The notes under the pieces were generated by a model that was not told the origin of the DNA, did not search any database, and worked only from the letters and a program-made list of their open reading frames with translations. A program made the translations under genes and the position numbers. From the NCBI GenBank assembly GCA_046328225.1, contig JAXLWZ010000008.1, forward strand, positions 62,001 to 126,000: a stretch of DNA of 64,000 nt, written 5' to 3'. Shown here one piece after another: positions 8,160 to 15,947 of this stretch; positions within the stretch are counted from its first letter, which is position 1, and each line of letters begins with the position of its first letter. The DNA comes from Amarobacillus sp046328225. Its GTDB lineage: Bacteria > Chloroflexota > Dehalococcoidia > Tepidiformales > Tepidiformaceae.

Positions 8160-9364
8160 GCGAATCGCCCCGGACGATGGCCCCCGTCGACGAGCAGCTG
8201 GCGACGCTGATGAGCGGCGTCGAATATGGCGACGAGACGCTGCGGCGGCAGATGGAGCGCGAGCTGCGCGCGCTGGTCGAACAGGACCGGCCGCTGCGGG
8301 TGTACCTGGGCATCGACCCGACGGCGACATCGCTGACGCTCGGGCACACGGTGCCGCTGCGCAAGCTGCGCCAATTCCAGTCGTTCGGGCACCACTGCAT
8401 CTTCCTCATCGGCGACTACACGGCGCTCATCGGCGACCCGAGCGACAAGAACAAGCTGCGGCCGATGCTGACGCAGGAAGACATCAAGCGGAACGAGCAG
8501 ACCTACTTCGAGCAAGCGGCGAAGCTGCTGGACCCCACGAAGACCGAGCTGCGGCACAACTCAGAGTGGCTGGGGGCGCTGAGCTTCCCGGACATCATCT
8601 CGCTGATGGCGAAGTTCACGGCGGCGGAGATGCTTCGGCGGGACAACTTCCGCAAGCGCTGGGACGACGGCGACGCGGTATACCTGCACGAGTTCCTGTA
8701 CGCGCTCATGCAGGGGTACGACGCCTTCGCGCTGGAGTGCGATGTGCAGGTCGGCGGCACCGAGCAGCTGTTCAACCTGATGGCGGGCCGGAAGATCCAG
8801 GAGGACGCGGGCCAGCGGCCGCACGTCCCGGTGACGCTGCCCATCCTCGTCGGGCTCGATGGCAAAGAGCGGATGTCGAAGTCGAAGGGGAACCACATCG
8901 GCGTGAACGACGGCCCGAACGAGCAGTTCGGGAAGGCGATGTCGATCCCCGATGACGTCGTCATGGACTTCTTCGTGCTCGCGACAAACGTGCCGCGGGT
9001 GGAGCTGCCGGCCATCCACGACGCCATCGGCGGGGACCCGATGCAGGCGAAGAAGCAGCTGGCGCGGACGATCGTCTCGGAGTTCTGGGGCGAGGATGCG
9101 GCGGCGGCGGCGCAGGCGGAGTTCGAACGGACGGTGCAGCGCAAGGAGGCTCCGGCCGAGATGCCGGAGTTCGCCGTGGGCGAGGCCGCGACCATGCTCG
9201 ATGTGCTCGTCGCGGCCGGGGTGGCACCATCGAAGCGCGAGGTCCGGCGGCTCTTCGAGCAGCGCGCGGTGACCGTCGATGGAACGCCGGTGGAACCCGG
9301 CGACGCGGCGGCCGCGGGCATGGTCGTGCAGGTGGGCAAGCGCCGGTGGTTGCGGCTGGTCTGA
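8156..9364 (+). CDS. tyrS: Tyrosyl-tRNA synthetase
   Basis: Class I aminoacyl-tRNA synthetase of 402 residues charging tRNA-Tyr. The HIGH-type motif appears as LGHTVPL, the KMSKS-type loop as ERMSKSKGN, and the tyrosine-pocket region as GYDAFALECDVQVGGTEQ. A C-terminal S4-like RNA-binding domain is visible in PSKREVRRLFEQRAVTVDG. The reading frame is open far upstream through ribF, but the true start is the ATG at 8156 that overlaps the ribF stop. It is followed by a convergent gene 19 bp later; a short GCCGG/CCGGC hairpin lies between them. Confidence 0.96.
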   Translation: MSESPRTMAPVDEQLATLMSGVEYGDETLRRQMERELRALVEQDRPLRVYLGIDPTATSLTLGHTVPLRKLRQFQSFGHHCIFLIGDYTALIGDPSDKNKLRPMLTQEDIKRNEQTYFEQAAKLLDPTKTELRHNSEWLGALSFPDIISLMAKFTAAEMLRRDNFRKRWDDGDAVYLHEFLYALMQGYDAFALECDVQVGGTEQLFNLMAGRKIQEDAGQRPHVPVTLPILVGLDGKERMSKSKGNHIGVNDGPNEQFGKAMSIPDDVVMDFFVLATNVPRVELPAIHDAIGGDPMQAKKQLARTIVSEFWGEDAAAAAQAEFERTVQRKEAPAEMPEFAVGEAATMLDVLVAAGVAPSKREVRRLFEQRAVTVDGTPVEPGDAAAAGMVVQVGKRRWLRLV

Positions 9365-9383
9365 CCTTCGGCCGGTGAGCCGG

Positions 9384-10511
9384 CTACTTCGCGCCGGCGT
9401 GGTCCAGCGCGATGCAGGCTTTGCGCACGGCATCGGAGAGGGCACGCGAGCGGGGGACGTTCGTGGTTTCGGAGCGGAAGCCGTTCGGGATGAAGACCAT
9501 CGCCGCATCCAGGTCCTTATCGGCCCAGCAGATCGATGTCCCGGCGCCACCGTGCCCGAAGGTGCGTTCGCTGGTTTGCGAGCCGAAGCGGAGATTGCTG
9601 CCGGCCATGCCGCCGAGGTTGAAGCCGAGACCACGGCGCATCTCGAGGCCGAGCGCGTGATCGAGCTCGGCATCGACTTCGACGGCGGTGGCACGAGCCA
9701 CGGTCTCGGGCCGAAGGATGGTCGCGCCATCCAGGGTGCCGCCGCCGAGGAGTGCGCCGTAGAAGCGGACCATGTCGCGCGCCGTCGAGACGCCGTTCGC
9801 CGCGGGGGTGATGGATTGCAGGACATCGAGCCGGTTGAAGGTGCGGCCGAGCCAGAAGTCGTCGGTGTCCTCGGTCGCGTGGACGCGGGCGATGCGGCTC
9901 GCGAGTGCCGGGTCCGGGAGGCCGGCGTAGGTATCGTGCATGCCCAGCGGGCCCGTGATCTCTTCGCGCAGGTAGCGCGGGAAGGGCCGGCCATCGACAC
10001 GGTGGACGAGCTCGGCGCAGACCCAGCCGTGGTTGACGGCGTGGTAGGCGCTCACGGTGCCGGGCGCGAAGCGGGGTGTGACGTCCTCCAGCGCGGCGAC
10101 GACGGCGGGCCAGTCGGTCCAGCGGGAAGCCGCGAGCGGGGGCGTCTCGGGGAAGCCGCCGCGATGGGTGAGGACGTGCCGGACGGTGACGGCGTCCTTG
10201 CCGTTGCGCGCGAAGCCGGGCCAGTGCTTCGCGACGGGGTCATCGAGGCCGAGCAGACCGCGTTCGACGAGCTGGAGCACGGCCACGGAGGCGAGCGGCT
10301 TCGTCGAGGAGAAGAGCACGAAGAGGGTATCGGGGGCGACGGGTGTGCCCTGCTGGGTATCGGCCAGCCCCCCGTGGAGGTCGAAGATGAGGCGGCCGTG
10401 GCGCCATACGGCGATGGCGGCGCCGGGGTGCAGGCGCTGGACCGCCATCTGGTCGCGGAAGAGGCGTTCGACCGGTTCGAAGGCTTCGCGGGCGGCGTCG
10501 AGTTCGGACAT
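9384..10511 (-). CDS. Serine hydrolase, class C beta-lactamase family
   Basis: A 375-residue protein of the beta-lactamase/transpeptidase-like fold. The catalytic SxxK is SSTK in LFSSTKPLASVA (about residues 67-72), the YxN element is the tyrosine and asparagine of AYHAVNHGW, and the HGG-type third motif is FGHGGAG. No signal peptide is evident, so a cytoplasmic esterase or peptidase of the EstB type is more likely than a secreted beta-lactamase. The substrate cannot be inferred. Its gene is convergent with tyrS and divergent from the next gene. Confidence 0.85.
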   Translation of the reverse strand: MSELDAAREAFEPVERLFRDQMAVQRLHPGAAIAVWRHGRLIFDLHGGLADTQQGTPVAPDTLFVLFSSTKPLASVAVLQLVERGLLGLDDPVAKHWPGFARNGKDAVTVRHVLTHRGGFPETPPLAASRWTDWPAVVAALEDVTPRFAPGTVSAYHAVNHGWVCAELVHRVDGRPFPRYLREEITGPLGMHDTYAGLPDPALASRIARVHATEDTDDFWLGRTFNRLDVLQSITPAANGVSTARDMVRFYGALLGGGTLDGATILRPETVARATAVEVDAELDHALGLEMRRGLGFNLGGMAGSNLRFGSQTSERTFGHGGAGTSICWADKDLDAAMVFIPNGFRSETTNVPRSRALSDAVRKACIALDHAGAK

Positions 10512-10625
10512 GGGAAACCCCGGGCGTGCGCTGAGGGCACTCTACCCCGCGAAGGCGCGAAGCAGTATCGCGTGTCCCGGGGCGGCCGCGGCCCGTATGC
10601 TGCGCGCGTGTGGCGCGGGCTAGGA

Positions 10626-11815
10626 ATGACGCTGGCAATCTGGGCCGCCGGGGCGCTGAGCCTGCGGGCCGTGGTCGTGCCACCCGAACGGTGCCCGGCG
10701 GTCGATGCGGGCGCGGCCATGGCCTCGACACGGGCGGCGGCGGCGTGGATTGAGCGCGTGCAGCGGCCGGACGGTTCGTACCTGTACGAATTCGACCGGG
10801 GCACCGGCGAGGAGTTGCGGGCCTACAACGTCGTGCGGCATGCCGGGGTGACGATGTCGCTGTACCAGCTCGCGGCGGCGGGCGAGGGTTCGGCGCTCGC
10901 ACCCGCGGAACGTGGACTCGCCTGGATGCTCCAGCGGCAGTACCGGCACGGCGATTGGACCGCACTGGAAGACCCCAATGATGGCTCCGTGGACGTGGGC
11001 GCAAGCGCGCTCATGCTCGCGGGGCTGGCGCAGCGGCGCATCGCCACGGGCGACGGCCAGTACGACGCGACGATGCGGGCGCTTTCGCGGTATCTCATGG
11101 CGATGCAGCAGCCGGACGGGAGCTTCTTCAATTCGTGGGACCGCGCGGCGAACGCCCCGGACCCGCGCTTCCGTTCGAAGTACGCGACGGGTGAGGCGTT
11201 CTGGGCGCTGGCGATGATGCACCGGCTCTTCCCGGGCGAGGGCTGGGACGGGCCCACGCGGAAGGTGGCCGACTACCTCTCGCTGCACCGGGACGAAGTC
11301 GAGCGGCAGAAGTTCCCGCCGTGGGCCGACCAGTGGGCGGCGTACGGGCTCGCGGAAATGGCGGCGTGGGACCCTGCCACCGTCGATGGAGGCGTGCTGC
11401 TTTCGGCGGACAACGTGGCGTACGCGCGGCGCCTGGCCGAGCGCTTCGGCTTCCTCGTGCGAGCGGAATCGCAACGCACGGACAGCCGCTGGTCGAAGCT
11501 GATTCACGGGAGGCAGGCGCGGGCGGCGGGCATGGGCACGTGGGTGGAGGCGCTCGGTTCGCTGTACCGGCTCTCGCTCCCGAGCCGCGCATGGCCGACC
11601 AGTCCGGGAAGCTGCGCGAACGCCTCGTCTGCAGCGCGGGCATGCTCGCGAATCGCCGTGTCACCGCGGCGGAGGCCGGCGGGCAGCCGCATGCGGGCGT
11701 GCTCGAAGGGGCGTGGTTCACGGAAGGAGTGACGCGAATGGACGACCAGCAGCACGCGCTCTCGGGGCTGCTCCGGAGCAGGCTCGCGATGGGCGCCGGG
11801 GAGCGGGTGGAATGA
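10626..11815 (+). pseudogene. Terpenoid-cyclase-fold protein, frameshifted
   Basis: Encodes an alpha/alpha-toroid protein resembling prenyltransferase/squalene-cyclase repeat proteins: a signal-like N-terminus, then repeats such as QRPDGSYLYEFDR, DVGASALMLAGLA and QQPDGSFFNSWD. The frame from ATG 10626 (or GTG 10608) is convincing up to about 11575 (ALGSLYRLS), then becomes proline/arginine/serine-rich nonsense ending at 11732. The overlapping frame instead continues as PEPRMADQSGKLRERLVC to a stop at 11815, which overlaps the next gene in an ATGA. One base appears missing near 11574-11579. Either this is an assembly error or the gene is broken; function unknown. Confidence 0.7.
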
Positions 11816-12369
11816 GCGACTGGGTACGGCTGGCGTTCGTGTTCCTGGCGGCCGTGAACCCGGCGGCGGTGGCGCTTTCGTCGTGGGCTCCCTGGCGTCC
11901 GCGAGAGCGTCCGAAGGAGACCGCCTGCGTGGGGTTCATCGTTGCGACGGCGGGCGTGGTGTTGGCGGCGATACTGGCGGACCGGCTGCTGGCGGCATTG
12001 GACATCGCGCCGGAGACGTTCCGGATCGCGGCCGGGCTTGTGATGTTGGCGGCCGGGGGGTACGCGGTCGTGCGAGCGAAGGTGGCGGCGGCGCCCTTCG
12101 AGGACGGCTGGCGCGGGGGCATCTCCCCCCTGGCGGTGCCGCTCCTGCTCGGGCCAGCCGTGCTCGTGGCGGCGATTTCGTACGGCGCGGACGAGGGCGC
12201 CGCGACGGCGATCACGGCATCGGTCCCGGCGCTGGCGATCGGCAGCATGCTCACCGCGGCACGGCCCGGGCGATGGACCGCGCTGGCGGACGGCGTCGCG
12301 CGGTTGCTCGGTGTCGCCCTCGTGGCCGTCGCCGCCGGGCTCATCGTGGAGGGCGTGCGGGACATCTGA
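11812..12369 (+). CDS. MarC-like integral membrane protein
   Basis: A 185-residue protein with about six membrane spans. The AAVNPAAVAL segment in the first span and the charged-small-residue pattern resemble the MarC/NAAT family, whose transport role is not established. I chose ATG 11812 because it overlaps the stop of the preceding (frame-corrected) gene as ATGA and opens the first span; the longer in-frame start at 11713 adds a non-membrane segment that is antisense-like in composition. The family call is tentative. Confidence 0.6.
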   Translation: MSDWVRLAFVFLAAVNPAAVALSSWAPWRPRERPKETACVGFIVATAGVVLAAILADRLLAALDIAPETFRIAAGLVMLAAGGYAVVRAKVAAAPFEDGWRGGISPLAVPLLLGPAVLVAAISYGADEGAATAITASVPALAIGSMLTAARPGRWTALADGVARLLGVALVAVAAGLIVEGVRDI

Positions 12370-12390
12370 GGCCGGGCAGGCAGCCCGGCC
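12370..12390. terminator. Hairpin between convergent genes
   Basis: GGCCGGGC and GCCCGGCC (8-bp perfect stem, AGGCA loop) lie immediately after the stop codon at 12369 and 18 bp before the convergent dehydrogenase stop. There is no T-run in either direction, so it may slow or punctuate transcription rather than act as a classic terminator. Confidence 0.45.
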
Positions 12391-12408
12391 CCCCGGACGG
12401 TTTCGGGG

Positions 12409-13503
12409 TCAGAACTCCATGATCGCGCGGCCGAAGATCTGCCCCCGTTCGAGCGCGGTGGTGGCCTCGTTGATGTCGTCGAGGCGGTAGCGCTGGGTGA
12501 CGAGGGCGTCGAGGTCGAGGTCGCCTTCCTTGTACCAGCGCAGGAACATCGGGAAGTCACGTTCGGGGTTGCAGGAACCGGCGAGGCTACCGATGTACTT
12601 CTTCTCGTTCATGAGGATGTCGCGCGCCGAGAGGGTGACATCGGTCTGAGGGACGCCGACGAGCACGGCCGTGCCGCCCGGGAACTTCGCGGTCGAGCCG
12701 GAACGGGCAGCGCCGAGGATCTGCTCCATCGTCTTCGGCACGCCGATGCAATCGAAGGCGAAATCGACACCCTGGACGGGGCGGCCGAGGAGGTTCGACT
12801 CCGTCTCATCGAGGGTGAGCTTGCCGATCTCGGCGATGGCGTCGGTCTCCTTCGCGTTCACGCCGTGGGTGGCGCCGAACTTGCGAGCGAAATCGAGCTT
12901 CGTGTCATCGAGGTCGACGGCGATGATGGGATTCGCGCCGATGACGGCGGCCGCGGCGATGGCGGACAGGCCCACGCCGCCGACACCGAAGACGGCGACG
13001 CTCTGGCCCTTCTGAACGCCGGCGGTGTGATAGACGGCGCCGGCGCCGGTCATGACGGCGCAGCCGATGATGGCGGTGACATCGGTGCGGACATCGGAGG
13101 GCATGGCGACGATGTACTGCTCGTCGGCGATGGTGATGTCGGCCCAGGTGAAGACGTTGCCGCGTGCGATGACGCCGTTGCCGAGCTCGATGGCGGCGCT
13201 TTCGGGGGCGCGTGTCGAGCTGGCGGCATCGCGGCGGACCCACGTGACCATGACGCGGTCGCCTTCCTTGACGTGGGTGACGGCGCTGCCCTTCTTCATC
13301 ACGACGCCGGTGGATTCGTGGCCGAGGACCTGGGCGGCGCCGTTGCGGGGCCGGTGCATCTGGTGCAGCTGCGAATGACAGACGCCGCTGGCGAACTGCT
13401 TGACGACGACCTGGTGCGGGCCGGGATCGGGGAGATTGACTTCGTGGATCTGGAGCGGGCCGGGTTCGCCGGGGACGACGACGACGCGGGCGGGAGTGGG
13501 CAT
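12409..13503 (-). CDS. Zinc-type alcohol dehydrogenase, MDR superfamily
   Basis: A 364-residue medium-chain dehydrogenase/reductase. The zinc-site elements are GVCHSQLHQ and LGHESTGVV, and the dinucleotide fold is GVGGVGLSAIAAAAV followed by an acidic VDLDD that favours NAD(H). It resembles class III-like/NDMA-dependent alcohol dehydrogenases in its length and the IIGCAVMTGAGAV segment, but it lacks the four-cysteine structural zinc loop normally found after the GHE region. The substrate is unknown. It is a single gene, convergent with the MarC-like gene and divergent from the RodZ-like gene. Confidence 0.85.
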   Translation of the reverse strand: MPTPARVVVVPGEPGPLQIHEVNLPDPGPHQVVVKQFASGVCHSQLHQMHRPRNGAAQVLGHESTGVVMKKGSAVTHVKEGDRVMVTWVRRDAASSTRAPESAAIELGNGVIARGNVFTWADITIADEQYIVAMPSDVRTDVTAIIGCAVMTGAGAVYHTAGVQKGQSVAVFGVGGVGLSAIAAAAVIGANPIIAVDLDDTKLDFARKFGATHGVNAKETDAIAEIGKLTLDETESNLLGRPVQGVDFAFDCIGVPKTMEQILGAARSGSTAKFPGGTAVLVGVPQTDVTLSARDILMNEKKYIGSLAGSCNPERDFPMFLRWYKEGDLDLDALVTQRYRLDDINEATTALERGQIFGRAIMEF

Positions 13504-13648
13504 GGCTGGCCTCCGTGTGAGTGGGGCGGATTCTAGCGAACGGAGCGGCGATGGTGGGAAGAGATATTTCCGGCTGCGTTTCCCGGGGCTTCGCTAACCC
13601 ATAGGATCAGTGCGTGGTAGGTTGATGGGTAGCCCTCAGAGGTCAGTG

Positions 13649-14611
13649 ATGAAGGAACTCGGTTCCAGGTTGATGCGCGCCCGCGAGACGCGGGGGCTCA
13701 CCCTGGAGGACGCGGAACGCGACACACGCATTTCCCGGCGCTATTTGCAGGCCCTCGAAACCGAACAGTTCGAGGTGATCCCGGCGCCGGTATATGCGCG
13801 CGGGTTCCTGCGCTCGTATTCGCAGTACCTTGGGCTGGACCCGAACGAGATGCTGGGGCTCTTCCCGCGGGACGAGGAGGAGCTGCCGGCGGCGGCGCCT
13901 TCGCCGCGGCGGGCTTCGGTAAAGGAGCCGCTGAGCGCGGTCGGCCCGGCACGGCCGAACTGGCGCAAGCCTTCGCCGCCGGGAAAGCAGCCCGACCCCC
14001 GGGAGTACGCCGGCGAGGAGACGATCGGCGCGGCGGCGGCACGGAGGCCCGCACCGGCGAGGCCCGCACCGCGGCAGCAGCCCGCGCGCCAGGAAGCCCC
14101 CGATGTCCCATGGGAGCCCACGATCGGCATCGACATCGGTGTGCCGGCGCCGGCGCGAAAGCTGAAGGCGGACCCGGCCGCGCAGGCACGGACGATGACG
14201 GTGGTGCTCGTGGCGATCGGCGCGATCGCGGCAATCACGATCATCGCCTTCCTCATTTCGCGGCTGGGCGGCGACGGCGGCGACACGAACAGCGGCGGGC
14301 TCTTCCCCGGGAGCGACCCCAAGACGACGACGGGACTGCCCACCTCGACGGGCGGCGCACAGCCGACCCAGGCGACGGGCGCGAACCCGACCGTCGCGGT
14401 CTCGGGCGTCGAACGCGGCAAGGTGCCGGACGTCCGCGGACAGAAGATCGACCAGGCGAAGGCGATGATGACGGCGGCGGGCTACATCGTGCGCGAGCTG
14501 CACCAACCGCACGCGGAGGCGAAAAACACGGTCTTCGAGCAGTCCCCGGCGCCGGGCGTGGAGTGGGCGGTGGGCTCGGAAGTAACGCTCGTCGTGAGTG
14601 ACGGTTCCTGA
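13649..14611 (+). CDS. RodZ-like helix-turn-helix membrane protein with PASTA domain
   Basis: A 320-residue single-span protein. The N-terminal cytoplasmic HTH_25 domain (ELGSRLMRARETRGLTLEDAE, key residues L-R-x-A-R-x-x-x-G-L-T) is typical of RodZ, a cell-shape protein that links MreB to the membrane. A proline/alanine-rich linker, one membrane span (VVLVAIGAIAAITIIAFLI) and an outer serine/threonine-rich stretch follow. The C-terminus is a PASTA domain (VPDVRGQKIDQAKAMMTAAGY), which in other proteins binds peptidoglycan or muropeptides. RodZ fused to PASTA is an uncommon combination. Start chosen at ATG 13649 with AGAGG upstream; ATG 13625 is possible. It overlaps rimO by one base. Confidence 0.82.
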   Translation: MKELGSRLMRARETRGLTLEDAERDTRISRRYLQALETEQFEVIPAPVYARGFLRSYSQYLGLDPNEMLGLFPRDEEELPAAAPSPRRASVKEPLSAVGPARPNWRKPSPPGKQPDPREYAGEETIGAAAARRPAPARPAPRQQPARQEAPDVPWEPTIGIDIGVPAPARKLKADPAAQARTMTVVLVAIGAIAAITIIAFLISRLGGDGGDTNSGGLFPGSDPKTTTGLPTSTGGAQPTQATGANPTVAVSGVERGKVPDVRGQKIDQAKAMMTAAGYIVRELHQPHAEAKNTVFEQSPAPGVEWAVGSEVTLVVSDGS

Positions 14612-15924
14612 TGGCCGTCCCACGTACCTACCACCTCGTGACGCTCGGGTGCCCGAAGAACGACGTCGATAGCGAGCACCTGGAGCGGCTGCTCACGGGC
14701 GGCGAGCTCCTGCCGGTGATTCAGCCGGAGGCGGCGGACGCGATCATCGTCAACACCTGCGGCTTCATCGAGCAGAGCCAGGCGGAATCGATGGAGGCCG
14801 TGCGCGCGCTCGCGGATGGCAAGCGCGACGGGCAGACGCTCATCGTCGCGGGCTGCATGACGCAGCTCTACGGGGGCGAGGTGCGAGCCAGCGTGCCGGG
14901 CGTCGACCATGTGTTCGGCGTCGGGCAGTGGCAGGATGTGGCGAAGCTGCTCAGCGTCGATGTGACGGGCATTCACGATATCCCCGAGCGGACGGCGAAG
15001 GTCACCGGACCGAGCGCGTACCTCAAGATTTCGGACGGTTGTGATGCGCCGTGCACCTTCTGCGTCATCCCGCGGATCAAGGGCGGGCTGCGGTCGGCGC
15101 CGGCCGGGATGCTGGTGAAGGAAGCGCAGCGGCTCGTGGCGTCGGGGGCGAAGGAGCTCGTGCTGGTGGGGCAGGACCTCACGGCGTGGGGCGAGGACCA
15201 GGGGATGGCGGTCGCGAGCGGGCTGCCGGGGTTGCTGCGCATGCTCTCCGAGGCGGTAGGCCCGGAGGTGTGGCTGCGGTTGATGTACGCGTACCCCAGC
15301 CGGGTGAGCAGCGAACTGGTGGAGACGATGGCTTCGCTGCCGAACGTGGTGCACTACCTGGACGTGCCGCTGCAGCACGGGAGCGAGGCGACGCTGCGGC
15401 GGATGAAGCGGCCGCACAACATCGAGCGCGTGCACGGCTTCATTCGCGAACTGCGGGCGGCGATGCCGGACATCGTCTTGCGGACGTCGTTCATCGCCGG
15501 GTTCCCGGGGGAGACGGATGCCGAGTTCGCGGAGCTGCTGTCGTTCGCGAAGGCGATCCACTTCGACCATGCCGGGTGCTTCCTCTATTCGCGGCAGCAG
15601 TGGACGGGCGCCTTCGAGATGGCGGAACAGGTGCCGGACGAGGTGAAGCTGGAGCGCCGCGATCGGTTCATGCGCCAGCAGCAGCGGATCGCGGCGAAGC
15701 AGGCGCGGCGATTCGTGGGCAAGACGCTGGAGATGCTCGTCGAGGGCGAGGGCGAGACCGAGGACCACACGCCGGTAGTCGCGGGGCGAACGTATCGCGA
15801 GGCGCCGGAGGTGGACGGGCTCGTGTTCGCCACCGGCAGCGCGAAGCCGGGGAGCCGCGTGCGGGTGCGCATCGACGAGGCGGGCGACTACGACCTTTTT
15901 GGCTCGATAATCACACGAAAATAA
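14611..15924 (+). CDS. rimO: Ribosomal protein S12 methylthiotransferase RimO
   Basis: Radical-SAM enzyme that adds a methylthio group to an aspartate of ribosomal protein S12. The 437-residue protein has the three domains in order: the N-terminal UPF0004 domain with cysteines in TLGCPKN, NTCGFIE and AGCMTQ; the radical-SAM core with CDAPCTFCVIP; and a C-terminal TRAM domain. TLGCPKND and DGCDAPCTFC favour RimO over MiaB. ATG 14611 overlaps the upstream stop as TGATG, so rimO is probably co-transcribed with the RodZ-like gene. A similar rodZ-rimO linkage occurs in other bacteria. Confidence 0.95.
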   Translation: MAVPRTYHLVTLGCPKNDVDSEHLERLLTGGELLPVIQPEAADAIIVNTCGFIEQSQAESMEAVRALADGKRDGQTLIVAGCMTQLYGGEVRASVPGVDHVFGVGQWQDVAKLLSVDVTGIHDIPERTAKVTGPSAYLKISDGCDAPCTFCVIPRIKGGLRSAPAGMLVKEAQRLVASGAKELVLVGQDLTAWGEDQGMAVASGLPGLLRMLSEAVGPEVWLRLMYAYPSRVSSELVETMASLPNVVHYLDVPLQHGSEATLRRMKRPHNIERVHGFIRELRAAMPDIVLRTSFIAGFPGETDAEFAELLSFAKAIHFDHAGCFLYSRQQWTGAFEMAEQVPDEVKLERRDRFMRQQQRIAAKQARRFVGKTLEMLVEGEGETEDHTPVVAGRTYREAPEVDGLVFATGSAKPGSRVRVRIDEAGDYDLFGSIITRK

Positions 15925-15943
15925 CGTGATTCTCCGGCCGGAG
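15909..15943 (+). promoter_or_regulatory. Dyad and palindrome ahead of the cargo-like gene
   Basis: An AT-rich patch at the end of rimO holds the inverted repeat AATCAC (15909-15914) / GTGATT (15926-15931) with 11 bp between, an operator-like arrangement. It is followed directly by the perfect 12-bp palindrome CTCCGGCCGGAG (15932-15943), whose right arm GGAG would be the ribosome-binding site of the ATG at 15948. A GATAAT (15906-15911) could serve as a -10 element. Control at transcription or at ribosome access is suggested, not shown. Confidence 0.35.
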
Positions 15944-15947
15944 TGCT

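Noticed and set aside
9364..9384. Short GCCGG/CCGGC hairpin after tyrS as a terminator
   Set aside because: Five-base stem, no T-run, and it overlaps the convergent gene end; too weak to call.
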